This document shows, piece after piece, positions 26,837 to 35,640 of a stretch of DNA of 64,000 nt. Below the pieces are notes generated by a model that had not been told where the DNA came from, made no database searches, and saw nothing but the letters and a program-made list of their open reading frames with translations. Origin of the DNA: Solibacteraceae bacterium. Lineage in GTDB: Bacteria > Acidobacteriota > Terriglobia > Bryobacterales > Bryobacteraceae. Both the position numbers and the translations under genes were made by a program. How positions within the stretch are numbered: the stretch's first letter is position 1; each line of letters starts with the position of its first letter. The stretch lies in contig JAJPJX010000211.1 of NCBI GenBank assembly GCA_021324015.1, forward strand, positions 62,001 to 126,000, written 5' to 3'.

Positions 26837-27622
26837 GTGGATCTCGAAAAAGCACTTCTGCGCAAAGTCGGGGAGGCGATTCACCGCTTTAGAATGATCC
26901 GGGACGGCGACCGCGTGGCCGTGGCTCTCTCCGGCGGCAAGGACTCCCTCACATTGCTCGAAGCCCTGCTACTGCTGGCCCGGCGCGCGCCCGTGGATTT
27001 TTCGGTCTGCGCCTTCACGGTCGAGCAGGGCAAGTTTCTCCGCCCCATCGAGCCGCTGGGGGAATACTTGCGGCGGCGCGGCGTGGCCTGGACCTATTTC
27101 CGCGACGAGCCTTCTCTGCGCCTGCTCGACGAGCAGCCCGAGCACGGCTGCGACCTGTGCAGCCGCTACCGCCGCCGGGCGGTCTATGAAGTGGTCCGCG
27201 GCCTGCGCGCCAATGTCATCGCCTTCGGCCACACGGCGGACGATTTTTGCGAGGCCCTGCTGCGCAATACTATGTTCACCGGACGGCTGAGCGCCCTGCC
27301 TCCGGTGACTCACTCCCGCGACCGCGAGTTCCGCCTCATCCGCCCGCTGCTGTACGTCACCGAAGACCTCACGCACGCCTACGCGGAATCCCTGGGCGCG
27401 CCGGTGGTGCCCTGCGGATGCTCTCAGCGCACCGGCACGGTGCGCCGCTCCCTGCGCGACATGTTCCGGGAATTGGAGCGCGAATATCCGCACCTGAAGG
27501 AAAACATCCTCTCCGCCATGGGCAACCTGGATACCGGCCGCCTGCTGGACACCCGCTTCCTGGATCTCGAGGGCCGCCGCCCCGCGGCGCCCGAAGCCTT
27601 TCCCATCCTCCGCGAATCGTAA
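26837..27622 (+). CDS. ttcA: TtcA-family tRNA 2-thiocytidine/sulfurtransferase PP-loop protein
   Basis: A 261-residue PP-loop ATPase that adenylates a tRNA base before sulfur transfer. The PP-loop SGGKDS is near residue 35, the first Cys pair is CDLCSRYRR, HTADDFCEALLRN is conserved, and a late PCGCSQ provides the third Fe-S ligand. This fits TtcA (2-thiocytidine 32), which carries a [4Fe-4S] cluster bound by three Cys. The usual PCxLCG motif is changed to PCGCSQ, so a related sulfurtransferase remains possible. The start is GTG. Confidence 0.82.
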   Translation: MDLEKALLRKVGEAIHRFRMIRDGDRVAVALSGGKDSLTLLEALLLLARRAPVDFSVCAFTVEQGKFLRPIEPLGEYLRRRGVAWTYFRDEPSLRLLDEQPEHGCDLCSRYRRRAVYEVVRGLRANVIAFGHTADDFCEALLRNTMFTGRLSALPPVTHSRDREFRLIRPLLYVTEDLTHAYAESLGAPVVPCGCSQRTGTVRRSLRDMFRELEREYPHLKENILSAMGNLDTGRLLDTRFLDLEGRRPAAPEAFPILRES

Positions 27623-27729
27623 GCATTCTCCGCCGCAACGTGCGAGAATAACATGTTACACAAAGCAGCCTTTCCGGCCCGGTGTGGCCGTTTCCAAAAC
27701 AAAATGCTTTTCTATCCGCACCGTTTCCT

Positions 27730-28344
27730 ATGAGACTCCTCCCCCGCGAAGAGAAGTTCTTCAGCCTGTTCCTGAAACAGGTGGGAATCATCTCCGAGGC
27801 CTCCAAGCTGCTGCTCGAGGGCGTGAAGAACGGCAAGGCGCAACTGCCCGCCATTGCCAAGCAGGTCATCGACCTCGAACACAAAGGCGACGAGGTCATC
27901 CACGAGATCTACACTCGTCTAAACCAGACCTTCATCACTCCGCTGGACCCCGAAGACATTCATTCGCTCTCCTCCAAGCTCGACGATGTGCTGGACGGCA
28001 TCGAGGACACCATCCACCGCATGGTGGCTTACCGGGTGGAAGTGATTCCGCAGCCCATGGTGGCGCTGTCGGAAATCGTGTGCAGTTGTAGCACCGCGCT
28101 GCACAAGGCGTTTCAGGCCCTGGAGGCCAGCCAGCCGCTCATGGAGCACTGCATCGAGATCAACCGCCTGGAAAACGAAGGCGACCGGCTGGGCCGCCGC
28201 GCGGTAGCCGAACTGTTCGACCAGGAAAAGGACCCCATCGTCCTCATCAAGCTGAAAGAGATCTACGAATTTCTGGAAAACACCATCGATAGCTGCGAAG
28301 ATGTGGCCGATGTGCTGCAAAACGTCGTGGTGAAAAACAGCTAA
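27730..28344 (+). CDS. DUF47/PhoU-like phosphate transport regulator
   Basis: A 204-residue all-helical DUF47 protein, typically encoded just before a PiT transporter and thought to control it. Visible family features are LLPREEKFFSLFLKQV at the start, IDLEHKGDEVIHEIYTRLNQTFITPLDPEDIHSL, DVLDGIEDTIHRMV, and a final EFLENTIDSCEDVADVL. I chose the ATG at 27730. A GTG at 27682 would add 16 atypical residues. It ends five bases before the Pit gene, so the pair is an operon. The 107 bases upstream hold no clear motif. Confidence 0.9.
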   Translation: MRLLPREEKFFSLFLKQVGIISEASKLLLEGVKNGKAQLPAIAKQVIDLEHKGDEVIHEIYTRLNQTFITPLDPEDIHSLSSKLDDVLDGIEDTIHRMVAYRVEVIPQPMVALSEIVCSCSTALHKAFQALEASQPLMEHCIEINRLENEGDRLGRRAVAELFDQEKDPIVLIKLKEIYEFLENTIDSCEDVADVLQNVVVKNS

Positions 28345-28349
28345 CGCCG

Positions 28350-29387
28350 ATGTCCCCCCTGCTGCTCGCCGTTTTGATCATCACGGTGGCCCTGGCGTTC
28401 GATTTCCTCAACGGTTTCCACGACGCGGCTAACTCCATCGCCACCGTAGTGGCCACGCGGGTGCTAACGCCCTTTCAAGCGGTGTGCTGGGCGGCGTTCT
28501 TCAATTTCGTGTCCGCTTTCCTGTTCGGCACCGGCGTGGCCTCCACCGTGGGCAAGGGGTTCGTGGACCTCAACCTGGTGACGCCCTACGTGATCATGGC
28601 GGGCCTGTTCGGCGCCATCGCCTGGGACCTGATCACCTGGTGGTGGGGGCTACCCACCAGTTCCTCACACGCGCTAATCGGCGGATACGCGGGCGCGGCG
28701 CTGGCCAACGCCGCCTGCCGCCTGGGATTCGTGAACAGCTACAAGGCCCTTATCAAGGGCCAGTGGCCCACCACGGTGGCCTTCATCGTGGTGGCGCCCA
28801 TCATCGGCCTGGTGCTGGCCTACTGCCTCATGATCGCCGTGTATTGGATGTTCCAGCATTCCACGCCCTCGAAGATGGACGTCTATTTCCGCAAGCTGCA
28901 GTTGATCTCGGCCGGCCTCTACAGCTTCGCGCACGGCACCAACGACGCGCAGAAGACCATGGGGATCATCACCGGCGTGCTGGTCACCTCGGGCTTTCTG
29001 CCGCGCGGCCAGTTCCATGTGCCCGTGTGGGTGATTCTGGCGGCGCACGCGGCCATCGCCCTGGGCACGCTGAGCGGCGGATGGCGCATCGTGCACACCA
29101 TGGGAGGCCGGCTCACGCGCCTGAAGCCGCGCAGCGGATTCTGCGCCGAGACTGCCGCGGCCATCTCCATCCTGTTCGCCACCTGGCTCAAGCAGCCGGT
29201 CTCGACCACCCACGTGATCGCCGGCTCCATCGCCGGGGTGGGCAGCATCAACCGCTTCAAGGCCGTGCGCTGGGGCATCGCCACCAACATCGTGTGGGCC
29301 TGGATCCTCACTATCCCAGCTTCCGCGGCCATCGCCTGGGTCTCCTTCCTGGTGATCCGCCTGATTCTGCCGGCCGCCGTCATGTGA
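28350..29387 (+). CDS. pit: inorganic phosphate transporter, PiT family
   Basis: A 345-residue membrane protein with about ten helices and the duplicated PiT signature. The first copy is FDFLNGFHDAANSIATVVATRVL; the second is FAHGTNDAQKTMG. The conserved PTSSSHALIGG and PVSTTHVIAGSIAGVG are also present. It imports phosphate (metal-phosphate) with protons. It is translated right after the DUF47 regulator. Confidence 0.94.
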   Translation: MSPLLLAVLIITVALAFDFLNGFHDAANSIATVVATRVLTPFQAVCWAAFFNFVSAFLFGTGVASTVGKGFVDLNLVTPYVIMAGLFGAIAWDLITWWWGLPTSSSHALIGGYAGAALANAACRLGFVNSYKALIKGQWPTTVAFIVVAPIIGLVLAYCLMIAVYWMFQHSTPSKMDVYFRKLQLISAGLYSFAHGTNDAQKTMGIITGVLVTSGFLPRGQFHVPVWVILAAHAAIALGTLSGGWRIVHTMGGRLTRLKPRSGFCAETAAAISILFATWLKQPVSTTHVIAGSIAGVGSINRFKAVRWGIATNIVWAWILTIPASAAIAWVSFLVIRLILPAAVM

Positions 29388-29409
29388 GCCGGACCTGTTT
29401 TCGCCGCCT

Positions 29410-30357
29410 ATGCCACGAATCGTGATTCCCGATGATGACCCGCCCGTGATGGCTCCCAGCCAGGCCTATCGCAGCCTGCTGGCCCAGATTCCGGTGGAAT
29501 ACTACGACAGCTTGCCCGGCACCGAGGAGGCCCTCCTGGAGCGCATCCGCGGCGCCGAGATCGTGATCAATATCCGTTCCTCCGTGCGCTTCACCGAGAG
29601 CGTGTTTCGCCAGTGCCCCGGCCTGCGCCTCTTATCCATCTGGGGCACCGGCACGGACAACGTGGACCTGGCGGCCGCCGCGCGCCACGGCGTCACGGTC
29701 ACCAATACGCCGGGGGTTTCGGCCGTTTCCATCGCCGAGCACTCCCTGGCGCTCATGCTGGCGGTGGCGCGGCGGATTCCGCAGATCGACGCGCAGACCC
29801 GCCAGGGGCAATGGCCTCGCGGCGGAGTCACGCAGATGCACGGCAAGACGCTGGGCGTCATCGGGCTGGGCGCCATCGGCCGGCAGTTCGCCCGCATCGC
29901 CACCGGCATCGGCATGCGCGTGATCGCCTGGACCATGCATCCCAATCCCGCCCTGGGCTTCACCCTGGTGGACCGCAACGAACTGCTGCGCACCAGCGAC
30001 GTGGTGAGCCTGCACCTGCGGCTCTCGCCCCAAACCAAGGGCTTCCTCGGGCCGCGGGAACTGGCCCTGCTGAAGCCTACCGCCATCCTGGTGAACACCG
30101 CGCGCGGCGCCTTGGTGGACGAAGCCGCGCTGCTCGAGGCGCTCCGCTCCAGCGCCATCGCCGGCGCCGGGCTGGACGTCTTCGAGACCGAACCGCTGCC
30201 TCCCGGCCACCCCTTCACCACGCTGCCGAACGTAGTGCTCACGCCGCATTCGGGGGGCGTCACGCCGGAAGCCCTGGAGGCCGGCCTGCAACTCTCCGTG
30301 GATAACATCTGGAGCTTCCTGTCCGGCAATCCCAAGCACGTGGTCGCGGCGCCCTGA
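29410..30357 (+). CDS. D-isomer-specific 2-hydroxyacid dehydrogenase
   Basis: A 315-residue NAD-dependent dehydrogenase. The Rossmann motif GVIGLGAIG is near residue 150. The catalytic residues are the Arg in NTARGALVDEAAL, a Glu in VFETEPLP and a His in LTPHSGGVTPEA. The family includes phosphoglycerate, glycerate and lactate dehydrogenases. There is no ACT domain, so it is not the SerA of full length. It starts 22 bases after the pit gene and may be read through from it. It converges on the cupin gene. Confidence 0.87.
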   Translation: MPRIVIPDDDPPVMAPSQAYRSLLAQIPVEYYDSLPGTEEALLERIRGAEIVINIRSSVRFTESVFRQCPGLRLLSIWGTGTDNVDLAAAARHGVTVTNTPGVSAVSIAEHSLALMLAVARRIPQIDAQTRQGQWPRGGVTQMHGKTLGVIGLGAIGRQFARIATGIGMRVIAWTMHPNPALGFTLVDRNELLRTSDVVSLHLRLSPQTKGFLGPRELALLKPTAILVNTARGALVDEAALLEALRSSAIAGAGLDVFETEPLPPGHPFTTLPNVVLTPHSGGVTPEALEAGLQLSVDNIWSFLSGNPKHVVAAP

Positions 30358-30367
30358 GCCAGGAGCG

Positions 30368-31159
30368 CTACTCCGCCCAGATTTTCAGCAGCAGGTAGCC
30401 CAGCTTTCCCGGGCCCGGGTCCATGTGGTGGGCCGTATTACGCGGAATCAGCACCAGGTCGCCCGGCCCGATGCGGTAGGACCGCGCGCCCGTGACACCG
30501 CTGCCGCGAATCTCTCCCGGCGGATCTTCTTTGGGATTCGAGATCTCGCCGCCCAATTGCGCGGCGGCGGTCCCGATTTGCAGGAAGTAGATGTCCACGC
30601 AGCCCCGGTGCGCTTCCCACGGCCCGGCATGCGCCGGGTAGATCACGTAGTTCATGGTGAAATTGCGGCCCGCGTGCAGCGGCTGGTTGCGGTCGTGCGT
30701 GGCCAGGGTTTCGCGGATCTGCTCCCGGGTCACCACGTCCGGCATGCGCCGCGGGGCCAGGATGCCGCCCAGCGCCGGCGGCTGCGCGCCGCCCTCGGGA
30801 AACACCCGCACCACGATCATCTCGAGCGGTCCGGCTCCCGCCTCCACGCGGCTGGGCACGCCGCGCGGCACGTAAACCAGGTCGCCTGCCGAGATCCGGT
30901 ACGCCTTGCCGTTCAGGGTCAGCGCCGCGCTGCCGCCATGCACCAGCCAGACTTCATCGGCGTCCGCGCGGCGGGTCGCCGGCCCGGCGCCACGCGCCAC
31001 GCGAAACACGATGGCGAAGTTCGGCCGCTGGTGCACTACCTGCGACGCCCCCGCCCCGGCAAACAGCGCCGAGATGCGTTCGCTGGGTAGCACATCCCGA
31101 ATCTCGCCCGCGGCCGGCCAGGGCATCATCAGCAAGAGCGCCCACAGGTATCGCACCAT
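30368..31159 (-). CDS. secreted bicupin protein
   Basis: A 263-residue protein with a signal peptide (LWALLLMMPWPAAG) and two cupin-like halves. The first has ADADEVWLVHGGSAAL followed by ISAGDLVYVPRGVPSRVEAG. The second has GCVDIYFLQIG and IGPGDLVLIPRNTAHHMDPG. Metal-binding His residues are only partly kept (H in VHGG and HH in NTAHH), so enzyme activity is uncertain. It is probably periplasmic. Monocistronic. The function is unknown. Confidence 0.75.
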   Translation of the reverse strand: MVRYLWALLLMMPWPAAGEIRDVLPSERISALFAGAGASQVVHQRPNFAIVFRVARGAGPATRRADADEVWLVHGGSAALTLNGKAYRISAGDLVYVPRGVPSRVEAGAGPLEMIVVRVFPEGGAQPPALGGILAPRRMPDVVTREQIRETLATHDRNQPLHAGRNFTMNYVIYPAHAGPWEAHRGCVDIYFLQIGTAAAQLGGEISNPKEDPPGEIRGSGVTGARSYRIGPGDLVLIPRNTAHHMDPGPGKLGYLLLKIWAE

Positions 31160-31467
31160 CCCCTCCCGAGGCCCCGATTATAGATGATTTGCGCCCCCTG
31201 CATGCGGCGCAAAAAAACCGGCGCAGACGCAAACATCTGGGTGTATACTCTTCCCAATTTGGGATGCCCCAAATGGAAATCGAGGCTCACGGCCTCTTTC
31301 CGGTCCGCCACGAAGAGAACCGGTCCGGGTAGTGGGAGTAACAGCAATTGTGGGACTAACATCCTACTAACCGAAAGTCGGAGCCGTCCGGCGGGAGAGT
31401 CCTTTTGTCCAAAACTCCGAATCCGCGAGTCCCCTGACTCCGGCCAAAGGACAGTAGGGAGGAAACG
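31160..31467. other. 308-base gene-free leader region
   Basis: The region between the divergent cupin gene and the small secreted protein. It holds a TATACT -10-like hexamer (31244-31249), a 7-bp inverted repeat ATTTGGG/CCCAAAT with a four-base loop (31257-31274), a near-identical direct repeat GTGGGAnTAACA (31332-31343 and 31350-31361), and an excellent ribosome site AGGGAGGAAACG just before 31468. No known riboswitch consensus is recognisable, and the short open frames inside have no coding look. Confidence 0.5.
31257..31274. repeat. 7-bp inverted repeat with 4-base loop
   Basis: ATTTGGG, ATGC, CCCAAAT: a perfect dyad just after a TATACT hexamer in the leader of the small secreted protein. 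It could be an operator or the stem of a small hairpin. Confidence 0.5.
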
Positions 31468-31890
31468 ATGAAAAAGCTGAGCAATTCATGGAAGGCGATT
31501 CCGCTGATCGCCCTGGCGGGGATCGTGAGCCTTTGCTATGTGGTGCGGCTGAGGGCCTTTACCCTGATCGAAACGCAATACCTGCCTGCCGTGCAGCTTG
31601 TGCCGCTCCAAACGGCCACGCTGGCGGTTACGAATATTTCCGGCCAGGCAGTCAGTGCCAGCGTGTCCATTGTTGCGGGCAACGGTACGGTTCTGGCTTC
31701 GAAATCGCCGTCGATCCAAGCAGGGCATACCTTCCTTTTGCCGTACATCACCCCGGCCGGAACCACACCCACCACAATTCGGGCGATGGTCAATTTGGGC
31801 ACCGCAAAGGCGACCGTGTCCAGCCTCATGACATTTGACCTGACCACCGGAGAGGTAATCGCCGTCGTGCCCGGGCAGTTAGTGCAATAG
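31468..31890 (+). CDS. small secreted protein of unknown function
   Basis: A 140-residue protein with a basic N-terminus and one hydrophobic segment (IPLIALAGIVSLCYVVRL), so it is exported or anchored. The remainder is a Thr/Val/Ala-rich, beta-strand-rich domain (LAVTNISGQAVSASVSIVAGNGTVLASKS) like a single immunoglobulin-type or adhesin-like sandwich. Many such proteins occur in Acidobacteria-like genomes without function. The ribosome site AGGGAGGAAACG is very strong and decides the ATG. The long leader suggests regulated expression. Confidence 0.7.
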   Translation: MKKLSNSWKAIPLIALAGIVSLCYVVRLRAFTLIETQYLPAVQLVPLQTATLAVTNISGQAVSASVSIVAGNGTVLASKSPSIQAGHTFLLPYITPAGTTPTTIRAMVNLGTAKATVSSLMTFDLTTGEVIAVVPGQLVQ

Positions 31891-31940
31891 TCACACAGCC
31901 TGCCAGGCATACATTCTTACCGCTCCCATCGCCGAAAGAG

Positions 31941-33452
31941 ATGTCCGCGGCTGTGGATTGGTCCCTTACCCGTGCAGATGCGGGCCGTGCGCGGCTGGCG
32001 TTGTGGCTGGCCACGCCATTTTTCACCGGCGCGGCCATCATGGCGCAGGAACTCGCGGCGTTGCGGCTGTTTGCCCCTTACTTTGGATATTCCATCTATC
32101 TGTGGGGCAGCCTGATCTCGGTGGTGATGCTCGCGCTGGCTCTGGGCTATGCCGCGGGCGGCTGGGTTGCCGACCGCAGCCGGACAGACCTGCCGCTCTA
32201 CGGCCTGCTCCTCGCCAGCGCGGCCTATCAGATTGGAATCCTTTTCGCCGTGGTGCCCATCCTTCGCTACTTTGCGGATTGGGGAGACTTTTCCGGTGCG
32301 GCGCTGGCCGCCCTGGTCCTTTTTGCGCCCCCCATGACGGCCACGGCGGCCGCCGGCCCCTACCTGATTCGCCTGCTGGCGCATTCGGGACGCGTGGGAT
32401 CGGCGGCGGGCAAAGTGTACGCGGTGTCCACCATCGGTGGCATTGCCGGCATTCTCGCCACCAGCTTCTTCCTGGTGCCGCACCTCGGCACTCACAGGGC
32501 GCTGGCCGCGATCTGTCTCCTCACAGCACTCATCGCCGCGGCCGGACTGGTGCGGCGCGCACCCTCTGCGGGGCTGGCCCTCGCCCTGATCGTGGCGCTG
32601 CTGCGATTTGTGCCGGAATCGGGCTGGTCCCGGAACAGCGTGTGGGCGGTGGAGTCTCCCTACAACCTGGTGAGGGTTGTGCGCAACGGCCAATGGCTCT
32701 TGCTCAAACTGAACGACGATGGCGGCGTGCACACCATCCGGGACGAGCGCACCGGATGGACCGGCCACTACTTTGATGCCTTCGCCCTCGGGCCGCTGTT
32801 GACTCCGGCACGGCGCCTGCTGGTGCTTGGCCTGGGCGGCGGCGGCTCCATCGCATCCACCCGCAGGACAGCGCCCTCCATCGAGATTGACGCGGTGGAG
32901 ATCGATCCCAAAGTGGTGGAAGCAGCCATCCGGTTTTTTGCGCTAAACTCCGGGGACGGCAGGCTCCGCATCCACATCGCGGACGCGCGTCCGTGGCTGG
33001 CGCGGCACACGGAGAAGTACGATCTCGTACACGTGGACCTCTACCAGGGCGGGCCGTACATCCCCTTCTACCTCGTCACCATGGAGTTCTTTGAATCCGT
33101 GCGAGCCCACATGTCGCCGGATGGTCTGCTGATGATGAACGTGTTTGACAACAGCCGGGGGCAGGAATTGCTCGCCTCCTCCGTGCTGACGCTGAAGCGG
33201 GTGTTTCCGGCTGTGGTGGCGCTATCGGTTGGCTACGGCAACCACATGCTCCTGGCTTTTTCCAGGGAGACCTCGGAAGCAGCGGTACGCGCGCGGTTCG
33301 CCGCGTTCGCAGGCGACCAGACCATCCAGCGCCTGGCGAGACAGGCGGAAGGACAGATCGACGATGCCCCGCTGCCCGCCGGAGCCAGAGTCTTCACCGA
33401 CGACCTAGCGCCGGTCGAGGAAATCACACGGCGCGCGCTCGCTGGGAATTGA
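31941..33452 (+). CDS. fused MFS/spermidine synthase-like membrane protein
   Basis: A 503-residue protein. The N-terminal half (about 20-225) has six to seven hydrophobic helices with the motif AALRLFAPYFGYSIYLWGSLISVVMLALALGYAAGGWVAD cut in pieces through the segment. The C-terminal half is a polyamine-synthase-like Rossmann domain: LLVLGLGGGGSI, the acidic EIDAVEIDPKVV, RIHIADAR and YDLVHVDLYQGG. Members of this fused family are common and their substrates are unknown. The classic catalytic Asp of spermidine synthase is replaced in the LYQGG region, so real aminopropyl transfer is doubtful. Confidence 0.8.
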   Translation: MSAAVDWSLTRADAGRARLALWLATPFFTGAAIMAQELAALRLFAPYFGYSIYLWGSLISVVMLALALGYAAGGWVADRSRTDLPLYGLLLASAAYQIGILFAVVPILRYFADWGDFSGAALAALVLFAPPMTATAAAGPYLIRLLAHSGRVGSAAGKVYAVSTIGGIAGILATSFFLVPHLGTHRALAAICLLTALIAAAGLVRRAPSAGLALALIVALLRFVPESGWSRNSVWAVESPYNLVRVVRNGQWLLLKLNDDGGVHTIRDERTGWTGHYFDAFALGPLLTPARRLLVLGLGGGGSIASTRRTAPSIEIDAVEIDPKVVEAAIRFFALNSGDGRLRIHIADARPWLARHTEKYDLVHVDLYQGGPYIPFYLVTMEFFESVRAHMSPDGLLMMNVFDNSRGQELLASSVLTLKRVFPAVVALSVGYGNHMLLAFSRETSEAAVRARFAAFAGDQTIQRLARQAEGQIDDAPLPAGARVFTDDLAPVEEITRRALAGN

Positions 33453-33631
33453 GTCAAACTACTTTCTGCAAGCCTGCAAACCACCGATCCGCGGCTTGCG
33501 TGCGCTTCCTCACCAATCAGCCGCGTTGGTCGTAGGGCGGCTTCACATTCCGTACTGGTGAGCGCCAATCCTGTGAAACCCTGACCGCCCGCCCCGTGTT
33601 TAACTCTATAGAAGACGGAGGCTTCTACTGG

Positions 33632-34558
33632 ATGAAACGCTGGACGAAGAATCTGGGTATTGCCCTTCTGGCAATTGTCGTAACAGCCGATCTTGCCCCA
33701 GCTCAGGTCCGCCGGGTCAGACGTGCAGGCCGCGCTCGAAGCGGCCAATGGTCCCGCCAGAGGACAATTACAGGACCCAACGGACGTCAGGCAACCGTGC
33801 AATCCAACGGCGCCTATGGCAACGGTCAATTCAGCAAAAACAAGACGATCACCGGACCCAATGGGAGGAGCACCGCCGTTAACACCGCAGGCACCTATGG
33901 TAACGGTCAATTCACCAAGGACAAGACCATTACCGGACCCAACGGCAGGACGACGACCATCGACACCACGGGCAGCGCCGGGAACGGGCAATTCAGCAAG
34001 GACAAGACCATCACCGGACCCAACGGGAGAACGGCGGCGATCAATACCACTGGAACGTACGGCAATGGTCAGTTCACCAAGGACAAAACCATCACCGGGC
34101 CGAATGGAAAGACCTCGACCATCGACACTGCGGGGACCTACGGCAACGGCCAGTTCACCAAGGACAAAACCATCACCGGACCCAATGGGAAGACCGCGAC
34201 TATCGACACCACCGGAACGTATGGCAACGGTCAGTTCAGCAAGGACAAGACTATCACCGGACCCAATGGGAAGACCGCGACCATAGACACCACCGGAACC
34301 TACGGCAACGGGCAGTTCACCAAGGACAAGACCATCACCGGACCCAATGGGAAGACCGCGACCGTAGACACCACCGGAACCTACGGCAACGGGCAATTCA
34401 CCAAAGACAAGACCATTACCGGACCCAACGGCAGAACAACGACGATCGATACTACGGGCAACGCCGGCAATGGCCAATTCAGCAAGCAGAAGACCATCAC
34501 CGGGCCCAATGGGAAAACCACGACCGTTGATACCACGGGGACCTACAGCAAAAACTAG
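33632..34558 (+). CDS. secreted protein of ten 27-residue tandem repeats
   Basis: A 308-residue protein with a signal peptide (LGIALLAIVVTADLAPAQ). From about residue 47 to the end it consists of a 27-residue unit repeated ten times with no insertions: TITGPNGKT, then T-x-D-T-TGTYGNGQF, then a Ser/Thr-Lys-Asp-Lys junction. The last unit stops after TGTYSKN. The repeats are rich in Gly, Thr, Asn and Lys and look like a beta-helix or an extended surface fibre. I chose the ATG at 33632 (GGAGG ten bases upstream) rather than the GTG at 33596, which has no ribosome site. The function is unknown, and surface attachment or matrix is plausible. Confidence 0.82.
   Translation: MKRWTKNLGIALLAIVVTADLAPAQVRRVRRAGRARSGQWSRQRTITGPNGRQATVQSNGAYGNGQFSKNKTITGPNGRSTAVNTAGTYGNGQFTKDKTITGPNGRTTTIDTTGSAGNGQFSKDKTITGPNGRTAAINTTGTYGNGQFTKDKTITGPNGKTSTIDTAGTYGNGQFTKDKTITGPNGKTATIDTTGTYGNGQFSKDKTITGPNGKTATIDTTGTYGNGQFTKDKTITGPNGKTATVDTTGTYGNGQFTKDKTITGPNGRTTTIDTTGNAGNGQFSKQKTITGPNGKTTTVDTTGTYSKN
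33770..34558 (+). repeat. 81-bp tandem repeat array, ten units
   Basis: Units beginning ACMGGRCC start at 33770, 33851, 33932, 34013, 34094, 34175, 34256, 34337, 34418 and 34499, so the period is exactly 81 bases throughout. The central copies are nearly identical at DNA level, including synonymous sites, and the terminal copies are more diverged. This pattern fits recent expansion by slippage or unequal crossing-over. It lies inside the secreted repeat protein gene. Confidence 0.9.
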
Positions 34559-34687
34559 TCACGAGTCTCGCCCTGGAAGCCGGGAGCCGGAGTGGCCGCC
34601 ATTCTGACTCCCGTCTTCTGACTGCTGTCTCCTCCCCAGGTGAATCTCTGTTTCAGGACGACGCCCGTCCGGAAGTATCATGGGCGC

Positions 34688-35626
34688 ATGAACCGACGTC
34701 ATTTTCTGAGTGCTGCCGGCGCGGGTGGAACCGCCCTCGCCGGCGCCGCGGCCCAGCCCGCTTCTTCCGAGCCCGGCGTGGTGGTGGAACGTAAGGTCTC
34801 CGGCAAACCGCGCGCGGGCAAGGTGCTGGCCGCCATCCAGCCACACTGCGACGACATTCCGCTTTTCGCCGGCGGCACCGTGCTGAAGCTGCTCGACGAA
34901 GGCTGCACCGGCTACCTCATCCGCATCACCAACGACGACATGGCCGGCCCCGGCACCATCGCCGAAACCGTGATGGCCAACGAGCGCGACCACGACGCTC
35001 TGGTGCGTGTCATGGGCTTCCGCAAAGGCTTCAGCCTGAACTACAGCAATCACCAGATGGACGGCATTTCCAAGCCCGAGCTGCGCTCCCGCCTGATCTT
35101 CCTCTTCCGCCTGCTGAAAGTGGATACCGTGGTCTGCTACGACCCCTGGGGACACTACGAGGAGAATCCCGACCACTACGTCACCGCCCAATGTGTGGAG
35201 GCCGCCTGCTGGATGGCCGGCGGGGGCAAGGATTACCCCGAGCACTTCGAGGCCGGACTCCAGCCGCACGGCGTCCGCGAGAAATACTATTTCGCCCGCG
35301 GCCCGCAGTTGGTGAACCGGGTGGTGGACATCACTCCCTACATCGACCGGCGCATCGACGCCATGCTGGTCAACAAGGCGCAGGGCCCGGCAGGTGACAA
35401 CGGCGCCCGGCTGCGCGCCAGCCTGGCCCGCCGCAACCTCAAGCTTCCGGTGCTGGGCGACTCCGACGACGCCGCCAACCGGAACTACGCCCGCCAGTTT
35501 CTGCTCACCCGCGAACAGGATTCCGGAAGGCCCTACGGCCTCCAGTATGCCGAGGCCTTCCACTACATCGGGCCGCCGGAGAACCCCGTGGAAGATTACA
35601 CGCGCCGGAATGCCGTGCCGCTGTAG
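34688..35626 (+). CDS. Tat-exported PIG-L/LmbE-type deacetylase
   Basis: A 312-residue protein with a Tat signal (NRRHFLSAAGAGGTALAG) and a PIG-L/LmbE zinc-deacetylase fold. The metal motif reads PHCDD (usually HPDD), with the later NPDHYVT supplying another His and ERDHDAL a helix-start His. These enzymes deacetylate N-acetyl sugars such as GlcNAc conjugates. I chose the ATG at 34688, which places the twin Arg at residues 3-4. A TATCAT hexamer lies six bases before it. Export of a PIG-L enzyme is common in this kind of genome. The substrate is unknown. Confidence 0.83.
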   Translation: MNRRHFLSAAGAGGTALAGAAAQPASSEPGVVVERKVSGKPRAGKVLAAIQPHCDDIPLFAGGTVLKLLDEGCTGYLIRITNDDMAGPGTIAETVMANERDHDALVRVMGFRKGFSLNYSNHQMDGISKPELRSRLIFLFRLLKVDTVVCYDPWGHYEENPDHYVTAQCVEAACWMAGGGKDYPEHFEAGLQPHGVREKYYFARGPQLVNRVVDITPYIDRRIDAMLVNKAQGPAGDNGARLRASLARRNLKLPVLGDSDDAANRNYARQFLLTREQDSGRPYGLQYAEAFHYIGPPENPVEDYTRRNAVPL

Positions 35627-35640
35627 CCTCCGGCGGTGCG

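Noticed and set aside
31160-31467. A riboswitch (c-di-GMP, cobalamin or glycine type).
   Set aside because: No matching conserved core was found by eye, only simple repeats.
33233-34477. A minus-strand frame with GSGDGLVLGEL-type repeats.
   Set aside because: The repeat pattern is only the mirror of the 81-bp units in the plus-strand gene, which has a signal peptide and ribosome site.
33770-34558. The 81-bp tandem array as a possible CRISPR or satellite.
   Set aside because: Units are contiguous without spacers, in frame and coding.
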